34,245 bases of DNA, from IMG/VR virus record IMGVR_UViG_3300042879_000368, positions 1-34,245 of that record; one strand, given 5' to 3'. Positions 13,991 through 23,945 of the stretch are shown piece after piece (position 1 is the first letter of the stretch; each line of letters opens with the position of its first letter). This stretch comes from a virus. The position numbers and the translations under genes were made by a program. The notes under the pieces are model-generated. The model saw only the letters and a list, made by a program, of their open reading frames with translations, was not told the DNA's origin and made no database searches.

Positions 13991-16900
13991 TCAAGGATTT
14001 CCGTATATTGGAAGCCTTGCCTTCGCTTTTTCTGCGCGAATCATTACAGACGGCTTAGTTGCCAAAAGATCAGCTTTAGCCATCTCGACGTACTTTGAGT
14101 ACAGCTTTTTGATGGTGTTCTGCTGCTGGTCCTTATCAAGCTGTTTAAACTCATCCATTAATGCTTCGGCAACTATTGCATCTTTGACAGTCATATTTTT
14201 GACCGTCTTGTCCTTTGGGTCGTAATGCGGAATTTTCTGGGTGCCCAAAGAACTCATCATGTAGGAATATTCCTCTGGCGTCAGCTTCACATTGACCTTA
14301 TCCACCGTCAGGTTCCTACGCGGTTTTTCCAGTTTTGTCTCTGTGGCAATAATGATCTTATCTGCCTCGCGCTGCTTGGTCGAGCTGTAACGCACGCCAA
14401 TTGAAGAAGACAGCCAAGGGTTTTCAAGGTCGCCACGAAGTTCCTTTTCACCAAGGTAGTCATACGAAAAAGGCAATTCTTCAGACAGCCCCGGAGTACG
14501 CGACTTGTAATAATTGAATGCTTCTTGCCAACCTTTTAATCCAGTATCTAAGTTTGGATCGGCAGACACATCTCGTTTGTACGGGTCAATTGCTCGTGCC
14601 GCTTGGCCTCGTGCAGAACTGAATATCCCCACGGGAGAACCTTCCAAAGCATATCCAGTAGCCTGCTTAACCGTAGCGTCTATGGCTGCGCGGAACGCTG
14701 CTTTAGGATTGGGTACTGTTTGGCTAAAGGCGCCAGCAACAGACGATATAGCCGTCATAACAGGCATTTGGCTTACGTAGTTATACAAACCCCACGCAGC
14801 ACCCAAAATAACCTGACCTACCTTATCTTGATCGTCCTCGTATCTTGCATACTCAACAGCATCAGAAATCATTGCCATTGGCCCAGCAATCGGGTCAATC
14901 CCACGGAAAGGAACATAAAGATTGTCGCCAGCGCCAATAGACGGATCAATGTTGTTGCTCTTTAGATACTGAACAAAATCATCGTCCCACTCGCCTTTTT
15001 TGAAAACAAAGCTATATGGCCTCCAGCCGGATGCGAGATACTCATTGCGCATTGCAGTATCTCCGGGACCACCACCGGTAATCCTGCCGTCTGCAACAAA
15101 ACTTCCAACGCCAAGCATTAGCGACGTTCCCATGCCAAACTTAGCCATTGCCAATTCTGCTTTTGCCCCACCAGCTTTAATGTCTTTTTTCCACTGTGAT
15201 GACAAAAATGCCATTGGAGAATGTTGCATTGACTCGCTCGTTACCCACACAGGAGTTTTGACGAACGGCATTGCAATACGAGCAAGCAAATGCTCATTAG
15301 TTAATTCCTGCAAAGCAGCAGCCGATCCAGTTAATTTGCGGCTAAACGTAATCATGTGGGAAAAGTCTTCGGCAGCAGCTTGAACATCATTTCCCGGATC
15401 AGACATTGTTTTGCCCATAGCCTCAAGGCCAGCTTGCTCGGCTTCTTCTGCTGACTTGCCAGCAGTAATTGCTTCTCGTCTAGCTTGAGCGCCTTTACGA
15501 TATGCTTGAGCATGAAGTTCTGCTTGATAACCCAGAGACTTAAAAACCTCATCCGTAGCCATGATGGGCCGAGTTCCAAGCAGCGTTACAAAATTGGCCC
15601 AACCATTTGCAGCCTTAATTGCCGTTTCATTTTCTAGCCCGTATTGCCGAGCGTCAAAAATCATATTGTTGGTTTCATATTTCATTCCTGCGTCGCTAAG
15701 CAGATCGGAGCCTTCTCGCATCTCACGGGTCGTACCGGTCTTCAATGCCGTCCACCCAAGACGCATAGCATCACGCCATGTATTAACCATGCCAGCCAGC
15801 ATTGCAGCCGCTTCACCTAGCTCAACTTCGCCACCCATACCAGCAGCCCTACGTGCCGCACCAGCTACGCCAGCAAGCTGACGGGTTGCTAACGAACTAG
15901 CAAGGAATGTGACGTTAGATGCAGCATTAACAACATGTGTGCCGGTTCCAGAGAGCAATCCAGCTTTCCAAGTTCTATCCCAGATTTCTCTAGTAAGACC
16001 GCCCTTGCCAACCTTGTTAATCAACTCAAGCTGCGCACCCTCATCCGTAAGCTGCAAGTAAGCTTCCATGAGCTTTTTTAGCTCTGGACGCACACCTTCA
16101 GTATTAAGCATGGCCTTCATTTCTGCGCTGTCATACGCAGGAACTTTAGTGGCAACATCAAATGCAATGTCTTCAGCAACATTGGGCGTAATCGTTATAC
16201 GACCGGTAGCCGTAGCCTGCGCAGCACGAGTAGATGCTAGCTTATAAGTTTCATTTATCACATTGCCAGCATTAATCTTGAATAAGACCTTTGCCAGCAT
16301 TTCATCGTCGTCAGGATTAAGATACGCCTGCTTCATCAGGTCAAATATCTCCCTGTTGTTTTGGTACGAAGCAATGCGCAATCTGACAATATCTGACGGC
16401 AACTCTTGATACATCTTTTGCATTTGCTCAAGATCAGCAATCAGATCGGAACCAAAGCCTTTTGCTTTAGCATCAGCAATGGTTTGTTCCCAGCTAAGCT
16501 TTTGTGTGCCAATGCCAGCAGAACGGTTAAGCGATTCAACCATCTGCTTAAAGTCGTCTGGACCTTCAATGCGGTTCAGGTTGACCACATTAACTTCTGT
16601 AGTGCCAGCAGCAGGCGTTTGCTCAATGTTTGCCTCAACAGCCTTTAATTGCTGCTGTGCCTGCGTAACCTGTTCCTGCACAGGACGCTTGCCCGGCTTC
16701 TTGCGCACAGGCTGCGTCACCACCTTAGCTGGCTCGGCAACTTCAGCGGCGACTTTACCGCCAAGGTTTGCAGCCTCATCAGCCAATGCAGAACCTTTAG
16801 CCACACCCTTTGCTGCTGCTGCGGACTTGGATTTCAGCAAGCCCTTTATCAGACCTAAGCCAGCAACCTCGACCGGCTCCATGCTTTCGTCAGCGGCAAA

Positions 16901-17017
16901 CTCAGCGTCAACCGGCATCGACGTATCAACATTAGCAAGCAATGGATCAGGCAATGACAATTGCTGCGGGACAATCTCGCCAAGCCGTGTTTCGAGCGAA
17001 CGATCATCGATAGCCAT
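13991..17017 (-). CDS. Large internal virion (ejection) protein, 1008 aa
   Basis: The largest gene, in the position of T7 gene 16 (last ejection protein before the fibre). The product is Ala-rich and helical, with an N-terminal Ala/Lys/Pro-rich part, a central hydrophobic-amphipathic stretch (AGLLSGTGTHVVNAASNVTF onward) and a C-terminal region with LPIYGNP at the end. No transglycosylase motif is visible, unlike T7 gp16. It is shorter than T7 gp16 (1318 aa). The assignment rests on gene order, size and composition. It begins directly after the stop of the 157-aa gene. Confidence 0.7.
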   Translation of the reverse strand: MAIDDRSLETRLGEIVPQQLSLPDPLLANVDTSMPVDAEFAADESMEPVEVAGLGLIKGLLKSKSAAAAKGVAKGSALADEAANLGGKVAAEVAEPAKVVTQPVRKKPGKRPVQEQVTQAQQQLKAVEANIEQTPAAGTTEVNVVNLNRIEGPDDFKQMVESLNRSAGIGTQKLSWEQTIADAKAKGFGSDLIADLEQMQKMYQELPSDIVRLRIASYQNNREIFDLMKQAYLNPDDDEMLAKVLFKINAGNVINETYKLASTRAAQATATGRITITPNVAEDIAFDVATKVPAYDSAEMKAMLNTEGVRPELKKLMEAYLQLTDEGAQLELINKVGKGGLTREIWDRTWKAGLLSGTGTHVVNAASNVTFLASSLATRQLAGVAGAARRAAGMGGEVELGEAAAMLAGMVNTWRDAMRLGWTALKTGTTREMREGSDLLSDAGMKYETNNMIFDARQYGLENETAIKAANGWANFVTLLGTRPIMATDEVFKSLGYQAELHAQAYRKGAQARREAITAGKSAEEAEQAGLEAMGKTMSDPGNDVQAAAEDFSHMITFSRKLTGSAAALQELTNEHLLARIAMPFVKTPVWVTSESMQHSPMAFLSSQWKKDIKAGGAKAELAMAKFGMGTSLMLGVGSFVADGRITGGGPGDTAMRNEYLASGWRPYSFVFKKGEWDDDFVQYLKSNNIDPSIGAGDNLYVPFRGIDPIAGPMAMISDAVEYARYEDDQDKVGQVILGAAWGLYNYVSQMPVMTAISSVAGAFSQTVPNPKAAFRAAIDATVKQATGYALEGSPVGIFSSARGQAARAIDPYKRDVSADPNLDTGLKGWQEAFNYYKSRTPGLSEELPFSYDYLGEKELRGDLENPWLSSSIGVRYSSTKQREADKIIIATETKLEKPRRNLTVDKVNVKLTPEEYSYMMSSLGTQKIPHYDPKDKTVKNMTVKDAIVAEALMDEFKQLDKDQQQNTIKKLYSKYVEMAKADLLATKPSVMIRAEKAKARLPIYGNP

Positions 17018-17491
17018 TTACTTGCTCACTTTCTTTGCAATGTTTGCAGCACCCTTGGCAATACCTTTAGCGCCTTTGACGTAGCCGCCCGGAGCGCCAA
17101 ACTCACCAGCAAGCTCAAAGCCTTTACCTTCTTCGCTGGTAGCGCCCACGTTCTTGTCCAGCCAAGCCTTGACTTCCTCGGTCGTAGGCAGCACAGTCTT
17201 CTCGCTCATACCACGCAGAAAAGCATCAATCTTGCTCTCGTCTGCGCCACGCTTAAATATCTCTTTGACACCATAAGCAATAGACTCAATGTCTCCGGGC
17301 AAGCCGATAAAGCCCTGCGCAACACCTTTTGCCGTAGCCGCAGTCAACTCCGCTGCACGCTGTGGCGTAACCTTAAGGCCACCAACAGCACCAGACTTTG
17401 CAGGCATAGCATCGCTAGGCACAGTCTTAGAGACTGGATAGCGGCTTTGCATGTACATTTCCATGTACGCTTCGTCAAAGTTTTTAGCCAT
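17018..17491 (-). CDS. Probable internal virion-associated protein, 157 aa
   Basis: Lies between two ejection-protein genes, overlapping the upstream one by one base and ending at the base before the next ATG. The central part has GLPGDIESIAYGVKEIFKRG and LPTTEEVKAWLDKN, a pattern found in virion-internal proteins of related environmental phages, often as part of larger proteins. The C-terminus (GGYVKGAKGIAKGAANIAKK) is basic and may interact with membrane or DNA. It may be a detached domain of the ejection complex. Confidence 0.6.
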   Translation of the reverse strand: MAKNFDEAYMEMYMQSRYPVSKTVPSDAMPAKSGAVGGLKVTPQRAAELTAATAKGVAQGFIGLPGDIESIAYGVKEIFKRGADESKIDAFLRGMSEKTVLPTTEEVKAWLDKNVGATSEEGKGFELAGEFGAPGGYVKGAKGIAKGAANIAKKVSK

Positions 17492-19290
17492 TATGGTTGC
17501 ACCTTGTTAATAATCTCAAGCTTTTTACGGATGGCAAGAGCTTGATTGGAGTCAAGTATCTTTCTCTTTTCCAAATCATTAACATCACTAACAGTTAATG
17601 AGTCTGCATTAATTGAGATATTGTTTCCTGTCTTCTTCTTATTATCTTCAATTGCTTGATCGACAATAGACTTAATGCTGTCTCTTGCTGCATTTTTGTT
17701 AATGTCTTTTGCGTCATTATCTCTATAATTTCCAATAATCTCTAACGCAAGAGCACGTGGAGAATACGACTTTCCTTGACGCGCAAGCTCTTTCTTTGCC
17801 GCAATATAACGACTTCTTACTGCATTGCGCTTATCAAACCTAGCCTCATCACCCTGAGTTCTAGCAGTTACAACATCCGCAACCCCTGCAAAAGCATTTA
17901 TTTCTCTTGATGCCTCACCTTCCTCTTGGTTAAACAGTCTGTCGTCTAAGGCCCTGACAAGTTGTGTATATTGCTTACCACTCATTCCGGTTCGACGGGC
18001 GATTGATTTTAATGAGTCGCGGTCCTCAATTGCGCCACTACTAACTTGGTGCCACAAATCTCCAAAGACATACTCATCGCCATCCTGCTGCTTTGGATCA
18101 AGATACTTAGCTAGTTCCTCATTAGTAAACGATCCGTTCTGCGCAATGTCTCTGGCGATAGCTAGGCGTTTGTTGGTATCTTCGGTTTCGTAATACTCTA
18201 TTAATCGGTCATGGGTGTACTTTAGCTTTTCGTCTTTTTGGCGCTTTGCCTCACGCTCCGATGCAATATAAGCATCGTTCTCTGCAATTGTTAATGCCTG
18301 ACGCACCTTGGCTTTTACGTCTTCAGTGGCATACGCCCAAACAGCAGCGCCACTTGGCGTAAGCAAACGGCCAAGCTCAAGCATGTCGTTTGACCTTAAT
18401 GCTGGTTTTAATGCCGGATCAATAAATGCTTTCTCGCTAAGAACCTTTTTTGTCAAAGCATTTGTTAGTGCTTGGTCAATGTCTTTCTGCATCCCGGCAA
18501 CACGTTTGTTTGCCAAGTCTGCGCCACCAAGAATCAATGCCTTATTGCCAAGGTCTTGAGATATAGCATTGACAAGATCACCGACCGGAAACGGAGTGCC
18601 GGTCTCCCTATCAACAGGAAGATCGTTGCTAAACATTACTTCCAGTTCACGCATTGTGTTCTGGTAGTTGACGTTTTCTTTTATTCCATTTGCTGCAATA
18701 CGCTTGTTTGCATCTAGCCGGGCAATGTCTTTAATGACATCACCACCCAATCTAGCAATAGTCGCCCGATACTTTAGCGATGCTTCTGGGTCAATCTGCG
18801 TCAGGGCTTCGCTAGGCCCTTTTAAGATAGCGGCTACCTTTGCCTGTACGTCAGACGCGGTAATATCCTCACCGGCTTCGGCACGAGCATGTAGCTTCAG
18901 CAGTTCATTTCTTGCCTCAATCTCTGCATAACCAGAAACCTCAAGCGCACGGTACTTTTTGACGGCAGCACTAAAGACGTTAAAGTCAGAACCAATGCCA
19001 GTCTGGATAGACGATACATCGCCTTTGGCAATAGCCGTCAGTTGGTCTTGAGTCAGGCCATTCTCTGCCGCATACTGAAGACCAGCCTTTTGGCTAAACT
19101 TCTCGGCCATGCCAAACATCTGGTTAGATAGCTGATCGATAACATTGCTTAACGATCCGCTGTACCGCGATGCTGCTTCGTATCCTGCGCTGACATTTGC
19201 TGTCGGCATAGATACATTAGGCAGCACAGCGCCCGGCACATTAGCTATTTGTGCTCTACCGCCTTCTACGCGAGGAAGAATGTCTGCCAT
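17491..19290 (-). CDS. Internal virion (ejection) protein, gp15-like, 599 aa
   Basis: The second large helical virion protein. Composition is Ala/Lys/Asp-rich with extended helices throughout (KGDVSSIQTGIGSDFNVFSA ... RDSIKSIVDQAIEDNKKKTG). Size and position between the gp14-like gene and the largest ejection gene match T7 gp15 (747 aa), which forms part of the channel that carries DNA across the cell envelope. No enzymatic motif. Assignment mainly by gene order. Confidence 0.72.
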   Translation of the reverse strand: MADILPRVEGGRAQIANVPGAVLPNVSMPTANVSAGYEAASRYSGSLSNVIDQLSNQMFGMAEKFSQKAGLQYAAENGLTQDQLTAIAKGDVSSIQTGIGSDFNVFSAAVKKYRALEVSGYAEIEARNELLKLHARAEAGEDITASDVQAKVAAILKGPSEALTQIDPEASLKYRATIARLGGDVIKDIARLDANKRIAANGIKENVNYQNTMRELEVMFSNDLPVDRETGTPFPVGDLVNAISQDLGNKALILGGADLANKRVAGMQKDIDQALTNALTKKVLSEKAFIDPALKPALRSNDMLELGRLLTPSGAAVWAYATEDVKAKVRQALTIAENDAYIASEREAKRQKDEKLKYTHDRLIEYYETEDTNKRLAIARDIAQNGSFTNEELAKYLDPKQQDGDEYVFGDLWHQVSSGAIEDRDSLKSIARRTGMSGKQYTQLVRALDDRLFNQEEGEASREINAFAGVADVVTARTQGDEARFDKRNAVRSRYIAAKKELARQGKSYSPRALALEIIGNYRDNDAKDINKNAARDSIKSIVDQAIEDNKKKTGNNISINADSLTVSDVNDLEKRKILDSNQALAIRKKLEIINKVQP

Positions 19291-19292
19291 GA

Positions 19293-20000
19293 TTAAATCC
19301 CATACCTAGTCACGTTGTAGGTAATGTCCTGCTTATTGAGCGGCACATCACCTATTAGACTTTTGACAGTTTGCTTAGCACCCTCAAACGGGAATGTCTG
19401 CAAGAACTGCATACCGCCTTGGAACAGCTTAGCGTCAGCAATCATGCTTGCTCCGCCGACAACATACTTACCTGCTTGCTGCGTTGCACGAGTGCTGGAA
19501 ATAGCTGCTTCACGGCCAAAGAATGCGCTGTCATATCCTGCACGCAAAATCTGCGTTGCATCTTCCAAACCAAAGATTTTTGCTGCCAATGCGCTAAGAT
19601 CAGTAATGCCGACATCCCGATACGCTTGCAAGATGTTTTGCTCTTGGATGCCAGCAGCAGAACCTTCGCCGTAAGCAACACCAGATGCAGCAGCACGAGC
19701 ACGCGCAGAAGCATTAGCCTTGGCTGACTGGCGCAGGATATAGTTAGTCTGAATCTTGTAGTTGATAGCGTCAAACTCTACTTGCTGACGACGACGGGCA
19801 GCAGCCAATTCTGCGTACTCAACCTCTTTATCGGCACGCATACCTGCCATGCGCAGGTTTTCTTGAGCCTGCACAAGATTGGCCGCCTGCTGGAAATAGC
19901 CTTGAGCTTCAGCCTGCTTACTTGCCGCGTAGCTGCCAGCAAAGCCAGCAATTGCTGTGGCCCCTGCTAATGCCGTACTTCCTGTAGATGGTTCAGCCAT
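19293..20000 (-). CDS. Internal virion (ejection) protein, gp14-like, 235 aa
   Basis: The first gene after the tail tubular genes, as gene 14 is near gene 12 in T7 (gp14, 196 aa). An N-terminal Gly/Ala hydrophobic stretch (STALAGATAIAGFAGSYAAS) is followed by helices rich in Ala, Gln and Arg and the segment ARAAASGVAYGEGSAAGIQE, which resembles the conserved 'ASGV..GEGS' turn of gp14-type proteins. It is expected to insert into the outer membrane during DNA ejection. Confidence 0.75.
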   Translation of the reverse strand: MAEPSTGSTALAGATAIAGFAGSYAASKQAEAQGYFQQAANLVQAQENLRMAGMRADKEVEYAELAAARRRQQVEFDAINYKIQTNYILRQSAKANASARARAAASGVAYGEGSAAGIQEQNILQAYRDVGITDLSALAAKIFGLEDATQILRAGYDSAFFGREAAISSTRATQQAGKYVVGGASMIADAKLFQGGMQFLQTFPFEGAKQTVKSLIGDVPLNKQDITYNVTRYGI

Positions 20001-20001
20001 G

Positions 20002-21987
20002 TTACGTTCCTTGGTTCACAGCGACCTTATACTCAAGGCCGAGCAATGTCATCTTCAAAGGCAATGTCTGCTCAACAATCACAGACGCATCTTTGTTATA
20101 TCCACGGATACCCACAACCCGCTTGGTGCCAGTAAATTCAGGCACAGGGATGTCCAGCAGTGGATTATCAAAGTTCCTAAATGGCAATAGCTGATTGTTA
20201 ATCTTCATGTGCTGCGTTTTGTAAACCAGTGCATTTACCTCAGTAATCCGTTTCTTAAATGACACGCGGCTACCAGTCTGAAGCTTAACCTCGACCGGCA
20301 TCGTCTTGACGTAAACAGTAAACGGTAAGCCAACTTCATAGCTTGTCGTACTGGCACGATCAAAAGTTACAGAGCCAGCTCCGCTAACAGTTTCGTTAGA
20401 TTGCGGCACGCCATCGGTAATGACATTTACTGACTTAGCAATATGCGGAAGACCACTCGCACTAGCTGAAGCACCACCAGTAAAGGAACAGTCAGTAAAG
20501 CGATCATTGCTAAAAAGCTCAACAAAGTACCGAGTCGTCCCGTTGAAAACACGCTTAACAACTGCATAAATATCCGTTACGTCAACATTAACATCTTGAA
20601 ATTCTCCGTCAGTAATAAACTCTGACGGGGCAATAACTTGCTGGCTACGCAAGATAGAATAGGCAGCCATTGAGCCATCGGTAGAATTTGTCACCAGCAG
20701 CAAGTCGCCTTCGTCCGTGGACGTTGCACGACGCAAAGCCATGCGAGTAGGACCCTTTAGCAAGTGTCCTGACAGCAGGGAAATACGCTGCGTAATGTAG
20801 GTAAGTTGCTGGTCTGAGAACAAGAACTCATTGAGTGCTTTGCCCTGACGCTGCACAAACAGCGATCCAGACTCAAGTGACTCTACCCTAGTGCCGGGCT
20901 TAGTGCCATTACGGCTGACACCCTTAAAGGTAAACGTCGTCGGGGTAATTGGCTCTGTGCCTGTCTGCGGAACGTAGAACTCGCCGCCAGTGGTGAACAC
21001 TTGCAAGTCACGACCAGAGATTAAGTCAACAATGACGTTAAGCTGATTAGTGTCTAGCGTTGCCTCAACAGCATCATCGTCCAAATATTCTGCTGGCTTA
21101 AAGTCAAAGAACAGGCCAATCTTACTGCCCCAGACAGTAGACGGGCGGGACTTACTTCCGCCAAAGTACAGCCTGCCTTCGTGGAAAGATACGGTCCTCG
21201 GCCAGCCTTTAGTGCTCGACCAGACATCTTCGTAACCAGTCTCAAGCTCCCAATCGCCAGAAGCAATGGCCGTCGTATTAAAAAATGGAAACTCTGTAAC
21301 AGCCTCAACCGAAGTACCGCTAAGATACTTGGTAATGCGGCATCGGCCCTGTGGGCTGGCATTGATGTATTGGTTGACGTTACCAGCACTAAACACACTA
21401 GCAGATGCAGTCAGCGTGATATTGCCAGACACAGCAGAAGGAGTCAGTGTCGCAGCAGGGTTGCTTGTGCTGATCGAGAACGCATACTTCGGGATGCTGT
21501 CAAACGTAATCGTCGTAGCAGTCCAAGACGCATCATTAGCACCACGGACAATCTTTACTGGCTGCAAGTCTGGGTGGACAACGATCAGCGTATCAGCCGA
21601 TTGCGTCCAGCACAGCGACGACAGCATAGCGCCAGTAATCGAAGCAACGGACAGGTAGTTATTTGCACCGCCATTAATAGCACTAATGACAGCGCCGTCC
21701 TTAATGACGTACATCCTGCCAGCCACAAAGCACAGCATGTAGCTATCGTCTACCGAGAACTCAAACGGGATAAGCCTTACACCATTGGCTGCTGACGGCG
21801 TGCTGCTGTTGGGCAACTCAAGGACATGCTTGGTGCCGGGACGACGACGCAGACCACCCTGAGGCTGGATCAAGACATTGGTAGCCTTTGCCAGCGAGTT
21901 TGCATATTGAGCAATGTCAACACGCGCACGCAGCAAGGGATCAAGTTCCCCTGTGCTAAAGTTAGTCTGGAAGTCGATGAAGCGCAT
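20002..21987 (-). CDS. Tail tubular protein B (nozzle), gp12-like, 661 aa
   Basis: Forms the tail nozzle that joins to the portal/adaptor. The N-terminus is diagnostic: FQTNFSTGELDPLLRARVDI ... NVLIQPQGGLRRRPGTKHV, followed by LIPFEFSVDDSYMLCFVAGR. The middle carries PRTVSFHEGRLYFGGSKSRP and a FTTGGEFYVP strand, also standard. T7 gp12 is 794 aa, so this is a somewhat shorter version. It starts directly after the gp11-like gene and shares one base with it. Confidence 0.92.
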   Translation of the reverse strand: MRFIDFQTNFSTGELDPLLRARVDIAQYANSLAKATNVLIQPQGGLRRRPGTKHVLELPNSSTPSAANGVRLIPFEFSVDDSYMLCFVAGRMYVIKDGAVISAINGGANNYLSVASITGAMLSSLCWTQSADTLIVVHPDLQPVKIVRGANDASWTATTITFDSIPKYAFSISTSNPAATLTPSAVSGNITLTASASVFSAGNVNQYINASPQGRCRITKYLSGTSVEAVTEFPFFNTTAIASGDWELETGYEDVWSSTKGWPRTVSFHEGRLYFGGSKSRPSTVWGSKIGLFFDFKPAEYLDDDAVEATLDTNQLNVIVDLISGRDLQVFTTGGEFYVPQTGTEPITPTTFTFKGVSRNGTKPGTRVESLESGSLFVQRQGKALNEFLFSDQQLTYITQRISLLSGHLLKGPTRMALRRATSTDEGDLLLVTNSTDGSMAAYSILRSQQVIAPSEFITDGEFQDVNVDVTDIYAVVKRVFNGTTRYFVELFSNDRFTDCSFTGGASASASGLPHIAKSVNVITDGVPQSNETVSGAGSVTFDRASTTSYEVGLPFTVYVKTMPVEVKLQTGSRVSFKKRITEVNALVYKTQHMKINNQLLPFRNFDNPLLDIPVPEFTGTKRVVGIRGYNKDASVIVEQTLPLKMTLLGLEYKVAVNQGT

Positions 21988-22601
21988 TAGTACCTCACAG
22001 CCACAAGCTCATAGTCCTCCATAACCTGCGGAGGCTGACCTTGAGCATCGATGTTTGTTGCTTGCCTGAAGTATCCGCCACGGCCATTTTCTGCCGCAGA
22101 GCCGATTGAAAGAGTCTGCCAGTAAGCTGTCTTTGTCTCTTGCTCTGTAATCGGATAGGCTAAATGCCATGCCATCATATACTTCAGAAGCTGAACAAAG
22201 TATTGAGGCATAGCGTACTCAGGAGTCTGGTACGGATAGTCAATGTAGACTTCTTGGTAGTTCGTCAGCAGCTTGTCACCCTGAATCTCCCACTCTTTTA
22301 CGGGACGGGCATACAAAGCGTTAGTCTCAAACACTGCACGTGGGTTGCCAATGCGATCACCCGGCAGTTGATATTCGTAGGCCCACTCACTTGCTGGCGT
22401 AGTTACCAGCTTTGCCAGCTTAAGTTTCTTGTAAGAAAAAGACCAAGGGTACATGGACAATGCCATGTCGCGCACATCTGGGTACAGCCGGTCGCACGAG
22501 TTGGCTTCATCCGTACCGTCGTTGAACGACGAGATAGGGGTGGCACCTAGCAGGATTAATGCGTCAGCGCAAATAGAAACTGGAGTGTCGCCTGCTGCCA
22601 T
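21987..22601 (-). CDS. Tail tubular protein A (adaptor), gp11-like, 204 aa
   Basis: The adaptor ring between portal and nozzle, also the fibre attachment point in T7 (gp11, 196 aa). Visible family pattern: ICADALILLGATPISSFNDG, ANSCDRLYPDVRDMALSMYP, WSFSYKKLKLAKL, WAYEYQLPGDRIGNPRAVFE and the YPITEQETKTAYW segment. It is the first gene downstream of the terminator that follows the capsid cassette. Confidence 0.92.
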   Translation of the reverse strand: MAAGDTPVSICADALILLGATPISSFNDGTDEANSCDRLYPDVRDMALSMYPWSFSYKKLKLAKLVTTPASEWAYEYQLPGDRIGNPRAVFETNALYARPVKEWEIQGDKLLTNYQEVYIDYPYQTPEYAMPQYFVQLLKYMMAWHLAYPITEQETKTAYWQTLSIGSAAENGRGGYFRQATNIDAQGQPPQVMEDYELVAVRY

Positions 22602-22613
22602 CGTGGCCTCTCA

Positions 22614-22655
22614 TGTAATAAAGGGCTAGTCCTAAGTTGCCCCAGAACTAGCCCT
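22614..22655 (-). terminator. Intrinsic terminator after the capsid cassette
   Basis: On the leftward strand AGGGCTAGT (22655-22647) pairs perfectly with ACTAGCCCT (22630-22622) across a 16-nt loop, followed by UUUAUUAC. It sits between the small decoration-like gene and the gp11-like gene, the same place as T7's Tphi terminator. The U-tract is modest, so partial read-through into the tail genes is likely and probably needed. Confidence 0.75.
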
Positions 22656-22673
22656 GTGTTGCCTATTTACGGA

Positions 22674-22946
22674 TTAGTCCGTGTCAGTTGCAGATACGGT
22701 CGTGCCGTCAGCGATGTCTACCGAAGTAGACGTGACAGCATTTACGTAGGTCAGAACCAGACTTGGAGTAGTCGTGTCGTAAACAAAGATGATGTCACCA
22801 ACCTTCAGGGTGTCCTTCAGCGACAGGAAGTAGTCTGCCGTGTTGACGGTTGCCTGAGTGTCAGCGGTCTTATACAGGTACATCGAGGGTGCATTGCCAG
22901 CTTTGGCAGCGCACACTGTTACCCAACCGGTTGCAGAAAATGCCAT
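22674..22946 (-). CDS. Small head-associated protein, likely decoration, 90 aa
   Basis: A beta-rich small protein (MAFSATGWVTVCAAKAGNAP, then SLKDTLKVGDIIFVYDTTTP and YVNAVTSTSVDIADGTTVSA) encoded 15 nt after the capsid gene and before a terminator, so it is probably made in capsid-like amounts. Similar small genes next to capsid genes in podoviruses encode head decoration or stabilisation proteins. Assigned by context; no defined family motif seen. Confidence 0.6.
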   Translation of the reverse strand: MAFSATGWVTVCAAKAGNAPSMYLYKTADTQATVNTADYFLSLKDTLKVGDIIFVYDTTTPSLVLTYVNAVTSTSVDIADGTTVSATDTD

Positions 22947-22961
22947 GATTAACCTCCTAGA

Positions 22962-23804
22962 TTAAGATTCGCGGCAAGTGATCTTGACGATACCTTCATC
23001 GTCAATTGCCACTGCGCCAGCGGAGAACATCGAAGCCACGAGGAACGATGTCTTCTCAGGCACATAGTTGATCTCGGTCTTAGGAGCGATGCCTTCGGCC
23101 AGACCAAGCGCATCCTTGTGGAATGCGAAGCAGGTACGGTCGTTCGAGCCATCGATAGCCAGACCACCTTCGGTACGATCACCAAGCACGTGGAACGTGA
23201 AGCCCAAGAACGTGTTGATCTCACCCTGAACCAGCGCCTTGACGGTGTTGAAGTCAGAGGAAGTCACAGCGGTCTCAGACAGCAGCGAAGCCAGCGAGTT
23301 AGCGTGGATGATGATGTGGCGGCCATCCATAGGCACGTTGCCAGCATCCAGCTTCTTCTTAGCTTCACGCAGCTTAGCCACGTTCATGTTGGTGTCAGAA
23401 CCACCGATGTCGTTCGAGACGGTCAGGGAAGTCGAGGAAGCAGTCAGTGCGTCCAGAATCAGTTGATCCTGACGACGACCGATTGCATTCGAGACAACCT
23501 TCACCAGCTCACGACGCTCGTCGAAGTTGACCTTAGCCTGCATGAAGATGTCCGAATACTCAGCAGCGATGTAGTCGCTCAGAGTCGCGGTCACTTGCGA
23601 GTAGGTCACATTCAGAGGGGTTACATCAGTCTGAGGAATGCGGACCTGAGCAACACCTTTGCCGATCTTAGGGAATTTGTAGGTGGAACCTTCGACACCC
23701 GAACGGACACGGACAGCAGGACGGAGAACCGCCGAAGCCTGATAGGCTTGCTTAACTTCCGCATCAAACAGGGTTACAAAGGCTGTAGACAGATTAATAG
23801 CCAT
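22962..23804 (-). CDS. Major capsid protein, 280 aa
   Basis: The T7-like HK97-fold capsid protein. Visible family features are the N-terminal TLFDAEVKQAYQASAVLRPA, the YKFPKIGKG strand, DYIAAEYSDIFMQAKVNFDE, and the mid-domain VPMDGRHIIIHANSLASLLS followed by GFTFHVLGDRTEGG. T7 gp10A is 345 aa, so this is compact. Start ATG 23804 has aaagg about 8 nt upstream. It has its own leader and promoter and is bracketed by terminators, consistent with high-level expression. Confidence 0.9.
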   Translation of the reverse strand: MAINLSTAFVTLFDAEVKQAYQASAVLRPAVRVRSGVEGSTYKFPKIGKGVAQVRIPQTDVTPLNVTYSQVTATLSDYIAAEYSDIFMQAKVNFDERRELVKVVSNAIGRRQDQLILDALTASSTSLTVSNDIGGSDTNMNVAKLREAKKKLDAGNVPMDGRHIIIHANSLASLLSETAVTSSDFNTVKALVQGEINTFLGFTFHVLGDRTEGGLAIDGSNDRTCFAFHKDALGLAEGIAPKTEINYVPEKTSFLVASMFSAGAVAIDDEGIVKITCRES

Positions 23805-23945
23805 TTGAGTTACCTTTTGACAAAGTTATAAAGAGAGTTCTCGCTGTCGGTGAGCCGGGAAACCGGGCCGTTTGCTTGCAGTAGGGTGCCAGCCAGTTGG
23901 GTACAACCATCTGAGGGTCGGTAATCTGATATGCCTCGGTAACAC

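Noticed and set aside
16479-17545. Two rightward frames (201 and 194 codons) opposite the ejection-protein genes
   Set aside because: Antisense shadows of the 1008-, 157- and 599-aa genes, without start signals or recognisable protein features.
23118-23831. Rightward 237-codon frame opposite the capsid gene
   Set aside because: Antisense shadow of a clear major capsid protein; composition (Arg/Val/His-rich) is typical of such shadows.
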